A stretch of 64,000 bases of DNA from Promineifilum sp. (GCA_017983515.1 JAGOBF010000008.1:62001-126000); one strand, 5' to 3'; shown: positions 44,288 to 53,859, counted from the first letter of the stretch. Made by a program: numbers and translations. Notes: generated by a model from the sequence alone, not told the origin.

Positions 44288-45481
44288 ATGGAACAGGCAA
44301 AACCCGTGTGGCGCATCCCGTTGGCCGATATTGACCTGGGGCCGGAAGAAGAAGCGGCTGTCCTGGACGTGCTGCGCCGGCGCTGGCTGTCGATGGGCGA
44401 GACGACGGCGGCCTTCGAGGCCGACTTCGCTGCGCTGACCGGCGCGAGCCACGCCCTGGCCGTGACCAACTGCACGGCCGCGCTGCATCTGGCCGGGCTG
44501 GCGCTGGGCTGGGGGCCAGGCGATGAGGTGATCGTGCCTTCGCTGACCTTCGTGGCCACGGCCAACGCCGTCCGCTACACGGGGGCGACGCCGGTTTTCG
44601 CCGACATCACCAGCACGAGCGACTTCGGTCTGTCGGCCGGGGACGCCGCGCGGCGCATCACGCGTCGCACGCGAGCCATCGTGGTCGTCCACTACGCGGG
44701 CTACGCGGCCGACATGCCAGCCATTCTGGCGCTGGCCGAGCAGCACGGGCTGGACGTGGTGGAGGATGTGGCTCACGCGCCGGGGGCGACACTGGACGGC
44801 CGCGCGCTGGGAACCTGGGGTCGCATCGGCTGCTTCAGCTTTTTCGCCAATAAGAACATGACCACCGGCGAAGGCGGTCTGATAACGACCGATGACGACG
44901 AGGTGGCCGACCGCTTGCGCCTGTTGCGGTCGCACGGGATGACCAGCCTGACCTGGGATCGGCACAAGGGCCACGCCTGGAGTTACGATGTGGTCGCGCC
45001 GGGTTACAACTATCGTCTCGACGAAATGCGGGCCGCTCTTGGCCGCGTCCAATTGGCGAAGCTGCCGGCGGCCAACGAGCGCCGCCGCGCCCTCGACGCG
45101 CTCTATCGCCAACTGTTGCCGGCCGCCGCGCCGGCCCTGGGCCTGCCCTATGAGACGCCGCGCGGGATTTCAGCCTGCCATCTGCGGCCGGTCTTGCTGC
45201 CTTCGGGCACGCAGCGGGCGCGGTTTATGGAGGCGATGAAGGCTCAGGGCATTCAAACCAGTATTCATTATCCGCCGGTGCATACCTTCAGCTACTACCG
45301 GGAACAGGGCGAGGCCACGGCGCTGCCGTTGACGGAGACGGTCGGCGAGCGGGAGGTCACGCTGCCGCTGCATCCGGGCATGACGCCGGCCGATGTGGAG
45401 AGCGTTGTGGCGGCGGTGGTCGAAGCGCTGGAGGCCGCGGCCGAGCGGCCGTCAGTCGAAACGTCAGTTACACCTGCTTAA
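44288..45481 (+). CDS. DegT/DnrJ/EryC1/StrS-family sugar aminotransferase
   Basis: 397 residues from ATG 44288. PLP fold type I: VTNCTAALHLAGLALGWGPG, VIVPSLTFVATANAVRYTGA, DVVEDVAHAPGATLDGRALG, and the Schiff-base lysine in CFSFFANKNMTTGEGGLIT. It should aminate the keto-sugar nucleotide made by the dehydratase at 42493, using glutamate. Starts 4 nt after the nucleotidyltransferase stop, so the three genes form one unit for an amino-deoxy sugar. Confidence 0.92.
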   Translation: MEQAKPVWRIPLADIDLGPEEEAAVLDVLRRRWLSMGETTAAFEADFAALTGASHALAVTNCTAALHLAGLALGWGPGDEVIVPSLTFVATANAVRYTGATPVFADITSTSDFGLSAGDAARRITRRTRAIVVVHYAGYAADMPAILALAEQHGLDVVEDVAHAPGATLDGRALGTWGRIGCFSFFANKNMTTGEGGLITTDDDEVADRLRLLRSHGMTSLTWDRHKGHAWSYDVVAPGYNYRLDEMRAALGRVQLAKLPAANERRRALDALYRQLLPAAAPALGLPYETPRGISACHLRPVLLPSGTQRARFMEAMKAQGIQTSIHYPPVHTFSYYREQGEATALPLTETVGEREVTLPLHPGMTPADVESVVAAVVEALEAAAERPSVETSVTPA

Positions 45482-45591
45482 CTGGTGATAACTTGAGGGG
45501 ATAGCCTGCTATTTTGGGAATGTACAGTATAGGTATTGGTTGACCGCCGTAATGATTCGGCGGGTTAAAGAGTGGAGTAAGAGTAATCATC

Positions 45592-47523
45592 ATGGAACTC
45601 AAGTTAATTGGACAAATGCTGCGGCGGTGGTCTTGGCTCCTGGTCATCGGCGTGCTGGTGGGTGGGGGTATCGGTTATGCGATCAGCATCTATCAGACGC
45701 CGGAATATTTGGCCAGCACCAAGATTCTGGTCATGGAGCCGCTCGGCGATAATGTCTCCAAAGTCACTGATCTGAACGACAAGGAGCTGGCTGAGACCTA
45801 TATGCAGCTGCTGACGACGCAGCCTATCCTGGATTCGGTCAGCCAACAGGTCGGCGTCAAGGTCAGGGAGTCGCAGATTAAGGCCACGCGCGTGCGCGAC
45901 ACGGGTTTGCTCGAAGTGACGGTGCGCGACACCGATCCCCAGCGAGCGGCCCTCACGGCCAACGTCCTTGTCGAGGTGCTCATCGATTACAACGAAGCGC
46001 TGCAAAAGTCGCGCTTCTCCTCATCGGAGCAAAGCCTTGAGCTGCAGGTCAGCGAGATCGAGAACGAGCTAAATCAGCTGGAAAGTAATCTTGAGCAGCG
46101 TTCCGAGCAAAGCCTGGAAGCGGATCAGCAGGCGAGCCAGGAAAAGCAGACTGAGCTGGAGCAACAAATCTTCGGCCTGCAGGGCGAAATTGCGCGCCTC
46201 GAACAGGATATCGACGACCTGACTCCCAAGGCGCTGCCAAACACGCTGCCGCCGCCGCTCACGCTAGAACAACGCAACCAGTTGAATGAAAAACGGACCC
46301 AACTGGCCCAAAAACAGTTCCAGCTCGATTTGGCTCAGGAGTCCTATTTCCGGCTGGTGCTGCCGAATTTCACGGCCACGTTAGCTGAGGACCCGACCAA
46401 TTTGCAGAATCTGGATCAGGCTAATCTGGATCTATATCGCCAACTCTATTCGACGCTGTTGAGCAATTACGAGGCGGTTCGTCTGGCGCGGCTGCAAAAC
46501 ACGCCCAATGTGGTACAGGTCGAGAAGGCCTTGCCGCCGACTGTATCGGTTCAGGCCGGGCCGCTGCGCAACATCATTCTGGGGGCCGTTATCGGCTTGT
46601 TGTTGACCGGGACAATTGCCTTTACCCTGGAATATATGGACGATACGCTGAAGACGGCGCAGGACATCACCAACGTCCTGGGCCTGCCGGTTGTGGGCTA
46701 TGTGGTCAGCGAATCGGGCATGGATAAGCATGAGGGCACGCCCTATGTCTCGGCCAACCCGCGCTCGCCGATGGCCGAAACGTTCCGTACCTTGCGAACC
46801 AATCTGGAGTTTGCCAGCGTCGACAAGTCGCTGAAGACGATCCTTGTCACCAGCCCCGGAGCGGGCGAGGGCAAGACGACTGTCGCTACCAACCTGGCGG
46901 CGGTTATGGCCCAAGCCAACAAGCGGGTTATCCTGCTGGAAGGCGACCTGCGCCGGCCGCGCGTCCACCGGGCGTTGGGCATGTCCAATCAGATCGGTCT
47001 GAGCGACGTCTTCCGGGGCCAGATGGATATCCGCGATGTGGCCCGCTACTCCAAGGTGAAGGACCTGGCGGTCATTACCAGCGGCAGCCTGCCGCCCAAC
47101 CCGGCCGAGCTGCTCGGCTCGGCGCGCATGACCCAAATCCTGGCCCGTCTGGTGGAGTCGGCCTCGGTGGTCATCATCGATAGCCCGCCGTTCGTGGTCA
47201 CCGACTCAACCGTCCTGGCAGCCAAGGTCGATGGTGTCCTGCTGGTCTTACAGCCGGGCAAGACCCACGCCGAAGCGGCCAAGACTATGCTGGCGCAGCT
47301 GAATCGTGCCGGCGCCCATGTCGTCGGCGTCGTGCTCAACCGCGTCTCGCGCAAGACCAGCAGCTACTATGGCTACTATCGCTACGAGAGCGATCCTATT
47401 TACACGGTCGAATCGACCACTGCGGACGAAGACGGCAACGGCCGCCGCAAGGGCTTGGCCTCGATGTTCAGCGGCAACGGTAAGAGCGTGAACGGCACGA
47501 TGGGCGAGAAGGCCGCGTCCTGA
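45592..47523 (+). CDS. Wzc-like polysaccharide co-polymerase with tyrosine kinase domain
   Basis: 643 residues. N-terminal Wzz domain with TM1 near 14-32 and TM2 near 323-343 (ILGAVIGLLLTGTIAFTLEY), separated by a coiled-coil-rich extracytoplasmic region (about 145-245). Cytosolic BY-kinase: Walker A GAGEGKTT (423-430), VILLEGDLRRPRVH (Walker A') and VVIIDSPPFVV (Walker B). The tail has a tyrosine cluster (YYGYYRYESDPIY) for autophosphorylation. Controls chain length in Wzy-type systems. No phosphatase partner is seen in the window. Ribosome site gtggagtaagag precedes; the 110-nt gap has a small ccgccg/cggcgg hairpin (45544-45565). Confidence 0.92.
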   Translation: MELKLIGQMLRRWSWLLVIGVLVGGGIGYAISIYQTPEYLASTKILVMEPLGDNVSKVTDLNDKELAETYMQLLTTQPILDSVSQQVGVKVRESQIKATRVRDTGLLEVTVRDTDPQRAALTANVLVEVLIDYNEALQKSRFSSSEQSLELQVSEIENELNQLESNLEQRSEQSLEADQQASQEKQTELEQQIFGLQGEIARLEQDIDDLTPKALPNTLPPPLTLEQRNQLNEKRTQLAQKQFQLDLAQESYFRLVLPNFTATLAEDPTNLQNLDQANLDLYRQLYSTLLSNYEAVRLARLQNTPNVVQVEKALPPTVSVQAGPLRNIILGAVIGLLLTGTIAFTLEYMDDTLKTAQDITNVLGLPVVGYVVSESGMDKHEGTPYVSANPRSPMAETFRTLRTNLEFASVDKSLKTILVTSPGAGEGKTTVATNLAAVMAQANKRVILLEGDLRRPRVHRALGMSNQIGLSDVFRGQMDIRDVARYSKVKDLAVITSGSLPPNPAELLGSARMTQILARLVESASVVIIDSPPFVVTDSTVLAAKVDGVLLVLQPGKTHAEAAKTMLAQLNRAGAHVVGVVLNRVSRKTSSYYGYYRYESDPIYTVESTTADEDGNGRRKGLASMFSGNGKSVNGTMGEKAAS

Positions 47524-47631
47524 GGCATCGGGGGGACGAAAGACGGAGTTCACGCTTCATTCACGTCCCCTTCACCGCTTTTCCCCTGCGACGAAGGGCG
47601 GTCAACTGATATGATGGGGCGACAGAAAAGA

Positions 47632-47713
47632 CGGCCGTTCGCCCAGTAACGGATTGTAGATAGAACGGCCGGTGCTCTGTAATGGAATCAATTGATACAC
47701 GGTCTGTAACGGA
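47632..47713 (+). repeat. Hairpin and three short spaced repeats upstream of the LysM protein gene
   Basis: A 9-bp perfect inverted repeat (47632-47640 with 47663-47671) overlaps a set of three gtaaYgga copies at 47646, 47679 and 47706, spaced 33 and 27 nt. They fill the 202-nt gap between the Wzc-like gene and the LysM gene. They could be operator half-sites or a structured leader; there is no U-tract. Confidence 0.45.
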
Positions 47714-47725
47714 TAGCAAAACAGT

Positions 47726-49078
47726 ATGCAAAGTAGTATGCCCTCATTCACCCGTCAACAGGCGGATGATAACACGGATACCCTCGGCCATTGTCCCTAC
47801 CTTGGCTCGAAGACGGATCCGGCCGTGCCGTCCGAATTTCCGTCTGAGGACAACCGCTGTCTGAGCACTCGCCTGGCGGTGCCTATCAGCACGCTCCACC
47901 AGGAAAACTATTGTTTCTCCAGCCAATATGAAGCTTGTCCGGTCTACAGGGAACGGGCCAAACGGGTCAATGGGGCCAACCTCGTCCCTGTGGCGGCCAT
48001 TCACGCGGCCGGCCCCGCGGAACCGGCGCTTTCCTGGGCGGATGAGCCAGACCTGTTCGCGCTCGCCGGCCCGGGAGCCGCGGCGGCGGCCGCTGTGGCA
48101 CCGCCGGCAGCTCAGCCTCCTCTGGGGCGGGTGCACTGGGAAGACAATACCCACCCGGATTTTCGGGCCGATATGGCCGCTGCCTCCACGCGCCGGCGGC
48201 CGCCGGTTGATCGGCGGCCGTGGCTCCTCGGCCTGCTTCTGCTGGCGCTGCTCCCGTTGGTCTGGTGGCTATTTAACAATCTCCGCCCCGACACGCGCGA
48301 AGCAGCCGGCACTGTTGAAGGAGTCATTGTCACCCTGCCCACATTGTTGGCGACGGGTGAAGCCGAGACGCCGCCTGGAGGGGACTCCGGCAACGACGGC
48401 GCGCTGCCGCTGCCCCCGGTTCCCACCGGCGTGAACGAGGGCGCAAGCGCGCCGACCCCGGAACCGACGGCCGAAGCGACGACATCGGACCTGGAGAACA
48501 TCGCCGCCACGGCCACGGCCCTGTTTGCCGATGCGACCGCCGTCGCCGGCTGCGTCGCGCCGTCGTGGTGGACGGGCTACGTCGTCGAAGAAGGCGACAC
48601 GATCGAGGCCCTGGCTCTGGCTCGCGGTATCTTGCCCGAAGAACTCATTGCCGTTAATTGCCTGACAGGGCCTGATCTGGAAGCCGGCGCCCAGCTTTTG
48701 TTGCCGCCGGTCGGGGTCATCGCTATCCTGCCTAGCGCCACGGCCACGCCGACGGCCACAGCCACGGCGACACGGCCGCGCGGTTTGCCGACACGCGCGC
48801 CGATCTTGTTTCCGACGCCGACTTTCCCGTTGGTCATCATCCTGACGCCACTCGCTCCGACGCAGGAGCCGACCGACGTGCCAGCCACCAGACCCCCGGC
48901 CCAGCCGACCCGTGTGCCAACGTTGGCCGTGCCCGCGACGGCGACAGTACCCAACCCGGGCCTCACGGCGACGCCGCCATCGTTCTTCCAGACCGCGACG
49001 CCGCCGTCGGCAGTGGGGACGCCCACGCCGACGACCACCGTGCAGCCGACACAGACGTTTCCGCCGCCGACGCCTTAA
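47726..49078 (+). CDS. LysM membrane protein with N-terminal four-cysteine CPYLG motif
   Basis: 450 residues. The cytosolic N-terminus has a compact four-Cys segment: CPYLG (C23), C45, C63 and CPVY (C71), suited to bind Zn or an Fe-S cluster. A single helix at about 166-184 (WLLGLLLLALLPLVWWLF) is followed by P/T-rich linkers and a LysM domain at about 281-328 (GYVVEEGDTIEALALARGIL), then a long Thr/Pro tail. LysM binds peptidoglycan or other GlcNAc polymers. The start lacks a Shine-Dalgarno; ATG 47738 is an alternative. Located between the co-polymerase and a Wzy_C protein, so it may anchor the machinery to the wall. Confidence 0.8.
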   Translation: MQSSMPSFTRQQADDNTDTLGHCPYLGSKTDPAVPSEFPSEDNRCLSTRLAVPISTLHQENYCFSSQYEACPVYRERAKRVNGANLVPVAAIHAAGPAEPALSWADEPDLFALAGPGAAAAAAVAPPAAQPPLGRVHWEDNTHPDFRADMAAASTRRRPPVDRRPWLLGLLLLALLPLVWWLFNNLRPDTREAAGTVEGVIVTLPTLLATGEAETPPGGDSGNDGALPLPPVPTGVNEGASAPTPEPTAEATTSDLENIAATATALFADATAVAGCVAPSWWTGYVVEEGDTIEALALARGILPEELIAVNCLTGPDLEAGAQLLLPPVGVIAILPSATATPTATATATRPRGLPTRAPILFPTPTFPLVIILTPLAPTQEPTDVPATRPPAQPTRVPTLAVPATATVPNPGLTATPPSFFQTATPPSAVGTPTPTTTVQPTQTFPPPTP

Positions 49079-49157
49079 TCCATCGTAGCCGTCAATCACG
49101 TCTGCGGCTTGTTCGAGGGACGACGCGCCGCAGCAGAGCACTTCATCAGGGAAGTTC

Positions 49158-51149
49158 ATGGACAATCCATTCGTCAGTCAACAAGAAGTGCAGCCCGCGA
49201 ATCTTTCATTTCGCAGCCTTGATCTGGTCATCCTGACGTTAGCGGCCCCGTTCCTGCTGGCCCCAACGTTTTTCAGCCGGGCCCTGTCGGGGCTTGCGTT
49301 GCTGCTGCTGCTGTTCCCCTACATCATGCGGCTGGTATTCGGCCGGCCGCTCTCCCGACCCACTGTCGTCAATCTGCCGGTGGCTGTTCTGGCACTCGTG
49401 TTTTTGCCCCTGGCGTTTTTAATCAGTCCGGCGCCGTGGGGATTGACGTGGGATCGCCTGCTGACCCTGGCCTGGTCGATTAGCCTGTTTTTCGTGGTGG
49501 TCAACTGGCCGCAGCCGGCACGCAGGGGAGACTTGCGGACGCGGGTTAATGGCCCGACGTTGCTCTATCTACTCTTGGGCGGCGTCATCGCGGTGGCCGG
49601 TATAGTGGGTATGCGCAGCGTGGACAAGCTGTTCTTTCTGCCACAGACGGGTATCCTGGCCGATTATCTGGGCTGGGAGCACGGGCTGCCGACCAACGAA
49701 ATCGCCGGGGCCTTGACGTTGTTCCTGCCCTTTGTGGTTGCTCTGGCTTATGGCTGCCTGGTGACCGGACGACGGCGGCAGTTTTTGCTGTTGCTGCCGT
49801 TGGGGGCGGTGATGGGCCTGGCGCTGGTGTTGACCCAATCGCGTACCGGGCTGACGGCCACGGCCATCGGCGCATTGCTGGCACTGTTGGCGGCCGACCG
49901 CTTCAATCGCAAATGGCTGATCGTGGGAGTCGTGATGGCGGGCCTGGCGGTGGCGCTGGTGAGTCTGACGCCCGTTGGAGACTGGTTTGTCTACGCCGGA
50001 GCCAACTCGTGGAACAGCGTGGTTGGGCCGCGACTGGGCATCTGGAATCAGGCGCTGGACGCGATCCGCGATCACCCTCTGTGGGGCATGGGGCTGGGCG
50101 TCTTCGGTTCGGTGGCGCGCGACGTTTATCCGCTGATCACGCCGCAGGCGGGGCCGCTGTTGGAAGACGCGCACAACCTGTATTTGCAGACGGCGCTCGA
50201 CTTCGGCCTGGTGGGGGCCCTGTTTTTCCTGTTGGCGGCCGTGCTGGTGGTCGTGTCGGCCGTGCGGCTGGTGCGGGTGCGGCCTCCGCAGACGTTGTCG
50301 CGGTTGTGGGCGGCGGGACTGCTCGGGGCGCTGATCGCCCACGCACTCTATAGCCTGACCGACGCTGTGGCTCTGGGCACGTGGGCCGGCGTGCCCTTGT
50401 GGATCGCCTTTGGGCTGGTAATGGGTGCGTCGCGCGGCCGGCGGCAGAAGGCCTGGTCGGGCGCGGCGCGGGTCGCTCTGGCCGGGGCCGTGTCGCTGGT
50501 GTTACTTGTGTCGGCAATGGCCTGGCCCGTGAATCGGGCCGGGCAGTTAGCGACGCACGTCATTCTCGATCCGGCGGCCGACGTGGCGGCGACCAGCGCC
50601 ACCCTCAGCGAACTGTCGGCCGGTAACTGCCGCGCGCACTGGTTCGAGGGCCTCGTTCGCCACATGGCCGGCGACACGGCGGGGCGTGACGCGGCCTGGA
50701 GCGGGTTACTCGATTGCTCCACGGATTACACCGGCTATATGGCCGTGCTGGCCGCCGACGACATCGCCCTGGCTGGGCAGGCGATTGAAACCGAACCAGG
50801 AAACGCCGCCGGGTATTTTTGGCTGGCGCGGGCGGTAGCGGTCGATGATCCCCCACAGGCGATTGGGCTGTATGAAGCGGGGCTGAAGCTGGCCCCCACC
50901 GACGGCCACCGTTGGCTGGCTCTGGCCGAATTGATCGAACCAGACGACCCGGCGGCGGCGCTTGATGCCTATCTACGCGCTTGTCGCAACGGCGATCCGG
51001 GGGCCAACGGCTGCCTGCGTGCCGGTTCGCTGGCCGAGGCCGGCGGCGACTTGCCGGGGGCAATCGAATATTATCGCCTCTCCAAGTGGAGCGGTGCGCT
51101 GGACAGGGCCGACGAACTGGAGCGGCAACTCGTGGCTGCACAGCCCTGA
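49158..51149 (+). CDS. O-antigen ligase/polymerase-like protein with C-terminal TPR-like region
   Basis: 663 residues. About 11-12 hydrophobic helices with Wzy_C features: LTQSRTGLTATAIGALLALL, the loop HPLWGMGLGVFGSVARDVYP, and LEDAHNLYLQTALDFGLVGA. After a last helix near 435 there are about 200 soluble residues of helical repeats (WLARAVAVDDPPQAIGLYEA, WLALAELIEPDDPAAALDAY), a TPR-like extension seen in some bacterial ligases such as PglL-related proteins. Second Wzy_C protein of the locus. Stands alone with gaps of about 80 nt on both sides. Confidence 0.87.
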   Translation: MDNPFVSQQEVQPANLSFRSLDLVILTLAAPFLLAPTFFSRALSGLALLLLLFPYIMRLVFGRPLSRPTVVNLPVAVLALVFLPLAFLISPAPWGLTWDRLLTLAWSISLFFVVVNWPQPARRGDLRTRVNGPTLLYLLLGGVIAVAGIVGMRSVDKLFFLPQTGILADYLGWEHGLPTNEIAGALTLFLPFVVALAYGCLVTGRRRQFLLLLPLGAVMGLALVLTQSRTGLTATAIGALLALLAADRFNRKWLIVGVVMAGLAVALVSLTPVGDWFVYAGANSWNSVVGPRLGIWNQALDAIRDHPLWGMGLGVFGSVARDVYPLITPQAGPLLEDAHNLYLQTALDFGLVGALFFLLAAVLVVVSAVRLVRVRPPQTLSRLWAAGLLGALIAHALYSLTDAVALGTWAGVPLWIAFGLVMGASRGRRQKAWSGAARVALAGAVSLVLLVSAMAWPVNRAGQLATHVILDPAADVAATSATLSELSAGNCRAHWFEGLVRHMAGDTAGRDAAWSGLLDCSTDYTGYMAVLAADDIALAGQAIETEPGNAAGYFWLARAVAVDDPPQAIGLYEAGLKLAPTDGHRWLALAELIEPDDPAAALDAYLRACRNGDPGANGCLRAGSLAEAGGDLPGAIEYYRLSKWSGALDRADELERQLVAAQP

Positions 51150-51216
51150 CCACCGGCCGGCCGCCGAAAAACCCTGACGGCCCGCCCTTCACTTCCCCCA
51201 ACGCGCCAAACGGCGC

Positions 51217-51222
51217 TATAAT
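51217..51222 (+). promoter_or_regulatory. -10 element for a leaderless ABC-F mRNA
   Basis: TATAAT ends 8 nt before the ATG at 51231, and no Shine-Dalgarno lies between. The 11-mer ggcgctataat is identical to that at the tRNA promoter (55442-55452). No good -35 hexamer at 16-18 nt is seen here. Confidence 0.5.
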
Positions 51223-51230
51223 CCCGCCTT

Positions 51231-53288
51231 ATGGCAATCCTGTCGGCATCCAACGTCGGACAATCGTTCGGCGAATACGACGTCTTTGGCGGCGTCAACG
51301 TCAGCATCCCCCAGGACGGCAAGATCGGTTTGGTCGGCCCCAATGGGGTGGGCAAGACGACGCTGCTGCTCATCCTAGCCGGGCAGGCCACGCCGTCGAG
51401 CGGACAGGTCTACGTAGCCAAGGGGTCGCGAATCGGCTATCTCTCGCAGGAGTCATCCGACGCTTTCATCGGGCAAAGCGCTCGCCAGACGGTATTCGAG
51501 GAGATGGTCGCCGTCTTCGAGCCTTTGAAAGCCGTGGAGGCGCGCCTGCGTCAATTGGAAGCCGATATGGCCGCCGACGAACTCCATGATACGCTGCTGG
51601 AGGAGTACAGCCGCTTGCAGATGGAGTATGAAATCAGAGGGGGGTACGAGTACGAAACGCGGGTGCGCATGGTGCTCACCGGCCTCGGTTTCCGGCCCGA
51701 TGCGTGGAGCCAGCCGCTGACCCAACTGAGCGGCGGCCAAAAGACCCGCGTGCTGCTCGGGCGTTTGCTGCTGGAATCGCCGGATCTACTGATCCTCGAC
51801 GAACCGACCAACCACCTGGACGTGCAGGCCATCGAGTGGCTGGAGAGCACGCTTACTGCCTGGCCGGGGGCCGTGCTGGTCGTCAGCCACGACCGCTACT
51901 TTCTCGACCGCGTAGCCAACACCATTTGGGAGATGAGCACGGCCGGCGTGGAGAGTTATCGCGGCAACTACAGCGCCTATCTGACGCAGCGGCAGGATCG
52001 CTGGGAGCGGCTGCAGCGCGAGTATGAGTCGTTCCAGGAGCGGATCGCCAAAGAGATGGATTTCATCCGGCGCAATATCGCCGGGCAGCGTACGCAGATG
52101 GCCTGGGGCAAGTTGTCGCGGCTGAGCCGCGAGGTGGAGGCGGTGCGCGCCGGCGGGCTGGGGGCCATCGGCGATCTCAGCAGCAAGGGCTGGAGCCGCA
52201 TCTCCGACGAGCTGGATCTGCGCCGGCCGGCGGCCACACTGGCCGAGTTGCAGGCGGCGGTCGCCGCGCTGCCCGCGCCTACCCGGCCGCCGGTGGTCAA
52301 CATGCGCCTCAACGCCGCCTATCGGAGCGGCAAGATCGTCTTGCGGGCGACCGATCTGACGGTCGGCTATCCCGGGCGGCCGCTCTTCACGGTCGAGGAA
52401 CTGGAACTGCATCGGCTGGAGACGGCGGCGCTCATCGGCCCCAACGGCACGGGCAAGACCACCTTTCTGAAGGTCGTTCTAGGTCTGCTGGAGCCTCTGG
52501 CGGGCAATCTGTCGCTGGGAGCCAGCCTAAAGGTCGGCTATTTCGCCCAGGCACAGGAGGCGCTCAACCCGCAGGCCACCGTGCTGGACGAGCTGCTGCG
52601 CCACAAGGAGATGCTCATCAGCGAAGCGCGCAACTATCTGGCCCGCTACCTCTTTCGCGGGGATGAGGTCTTCAGCCTCATCAGTACCCTGAGCGGCGGC
52701 GAGCGGGCGCGCCTGGCGCTGGCGATCCTGGTGCTGGAGGAAGCCAACTTTCTGCTGCTCGACGAGCCGACCAATCATCTCGATATTCCCTCTCAGGAAG
52801 TTCTGCAAGCGGCGCTGGAGTCGTTCGACGGCACGATCCTGTTGGTGACCCATGACCGCTATCTGGTAGACCGGCTGGCCAGCCAGATATGGGCGTTGCG
52901 GCAGGACGACGGCTCGTTGCGCCTGGAAGTGTTCGATGGGCCGTATCGCGACTATCTGGCGGCGCGCGCGGCAAGGCCGGTTGTGGTCGAAGTGGAAGCG
53001 TCCTCGAGCAACGGCGACGGGGTCGCTGCGCCCAGTCGCCTGAGCAAGAATGAACTACGCAGGCGGGCCGAGGCGCTTGAAACGGTGGAGGCCGACATAG
53101 CGACGACGGAGAACGCCATCACCCGACTGGCCGAGGCGCTGCAGAGCGCGGCCGCCGCGCAAGATTTTGGCGAGTTGCAGCGATTGACGGCCGATTATGA
53201 AGCGACCGAACGAAAACTCGAACAGTTATTCGGCGAATGGGAGACGATGACGCATGAGCGGGCGAGTGATCATTGGCCTGACGGGTAA
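51231..53288 (+). CDS. ABC-F family ATPase
   Basis: 685 residues, two ABC domains without membrane segments. Walker A GPNGVGKTT (36-44) and GPNGTGKTT (403-411), signatures LSGGQKTRVLLGRLLL and LSGGERARLALAILVL, Walker B LLILDEPTNHLD and FLLLDEPTNHLD. The interdomain linker (P-site tRNA interaction motif region, about 240-310) is present and the C-terminus carries a coiled coil (about 605-680). ABC-F proteins act on the ribosome to rescue stalled translation or give antibiotic resistance. It overlaps coaE by 35 nt. Confidence 0.93.
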   Translation: MAILSASNVGQSFGEYDVFGGVNVSIPQDGKIGLVGPNGVGKTTLLLILAGQATPSSGQVYVAKGSRIGYLSQESSDAFIGQSARQTVFEEMVAVFEPLKAVEARLRQLEADMAADELHDTLLEEYSRLQMEYEIRGGYEYETRVRMVLTGLGFRPDAWSQPLTQLSGGQKTRVLLGRLLLESPDLLILDEPTNHLDVQAIEWLESTLTAWPGAVLVVSHDRYFLDRVANTIWEMSTAGVESYRGNYSAYLTQRQDRWERLQREYESFQERIAKEMDFIRRNIAGQRTQMAWGKLSRLSREVEAVRAGGLGAIGDLSSKGWSRISDELDLRRPAATLAELQAAVAALPAPTRPPVVNMRLNAAYRSGKIVLRATDLTVGYPGRPLFTVEELELHRLETAALIGPNGTGKTTFLKVVLGLLEPLAGNLSLGASLKVGYFAQAQEALNPQATVLDELLRHKEMLISEARNYLARYLFRGDEVFSLISTLSGGERARLALAILVLEEANFLLLDEPTNHLDIPSQEVLQAALESFDGTILLVTHDRYLVDRLASQIWALRQDDGSLRLEVFDGPYRDYLAARAARPVVVEVEASSSNGDGVAAPSRLSKNELRRRAEALETVEADIATTENAITRLAEALQSAAAAQDFGELQRLTADYEATERKLEQLFGEWETMTHERASDHWPDG

Positions 53289-53859
53289 CATCGCCACGGG
53301 TAAATCGGTTGTCATGCGCCTGGCCGCCGAACGCGGCGCACTGACCATCGACGCCGACCATGTGGTTCACGAACTGCTGAGCGGCGATGCGGCCATTCAG
53401 TCGGCCGTGGTCGATGCGTTTGGGCCGGACGTGCGCCGGGTCGATGGGCGCATCGACCGGGCGGCGCTGGGGGGCATCGTCTTTGGCGACGCCGAACAAT
53501 TAGAGCGGCTGGAAGCGTTGTTGCATCCGGCCGTGCGGTCGGAGATCGGCCGCCGAGTGGCCGCGACCGACGCGTCGGTGGTGATGATCGAGGCCATCAA
53601 GCTGCTGGAAGGTCCCCTAGCGGCCGTGTGCCATCAGGTGTGGGTCACGGCCTGCACGCGCGAGACGCAACTGGAGCGGTTGCGCGTGTGTCGTGGGCTG
53701 GATGAGGCGGCGGCCGTGGTCCGCGTTGAGGCACAGTTGCCCCAGGCCGACAAGATCGCCCGCGCCGATGTGGTCATCGATACCGACGGGCCGATCGTCC
53801 GGACGCAAGCACAGTTCGAGGCGGCGTGGAACGAGCTGCGAATGACGAGTGACGAGTGA
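53254..53859 (+). CDS. coaE: Dephospho-CoA kinase
   Basis: 201 residues. P-loop GLTGNIATGKSVV (8-20), the DADHVVHELL segment (about 34-43) and the CoaE-type lid LEALLHPAVRSEIGRR. It phosphorylates the 3'-hydroxyl of dephospho-CoA, the last step of CoA synthesis. Start ATG 53254 lies inside the ABC-F gene, an unusually long 35-nt overlap; gggagacgatgacgc upstream provides a ribosome site. The second half is more divergent than usual but length is normal. Confidence 0.9.
   Translation: MSGRVIIGLTGNIATGKSVVMRLAAERGALTIDADHVVHELLSGDAAIQSAVVDAFGPDVRRVDGRIDRAALGGIVFGDAEQLERLEALLHPAVRSEIGRRVAATDASVVMIEAIKLLEGPLAAVCHQVWVTACTRETQLERLRVCRGLDEAAAVVRVEAQLPQADKIARADVVIDTDGPIVRTQAQFEAAWNELRMTSDE

Noticed and set aside
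43531-44565. 344-codon minus-strand ORF across nucleotidyltransferase and aminotransferase
   Set aside because: Crosses two real genes with intact motifs and has no recognisable domain.
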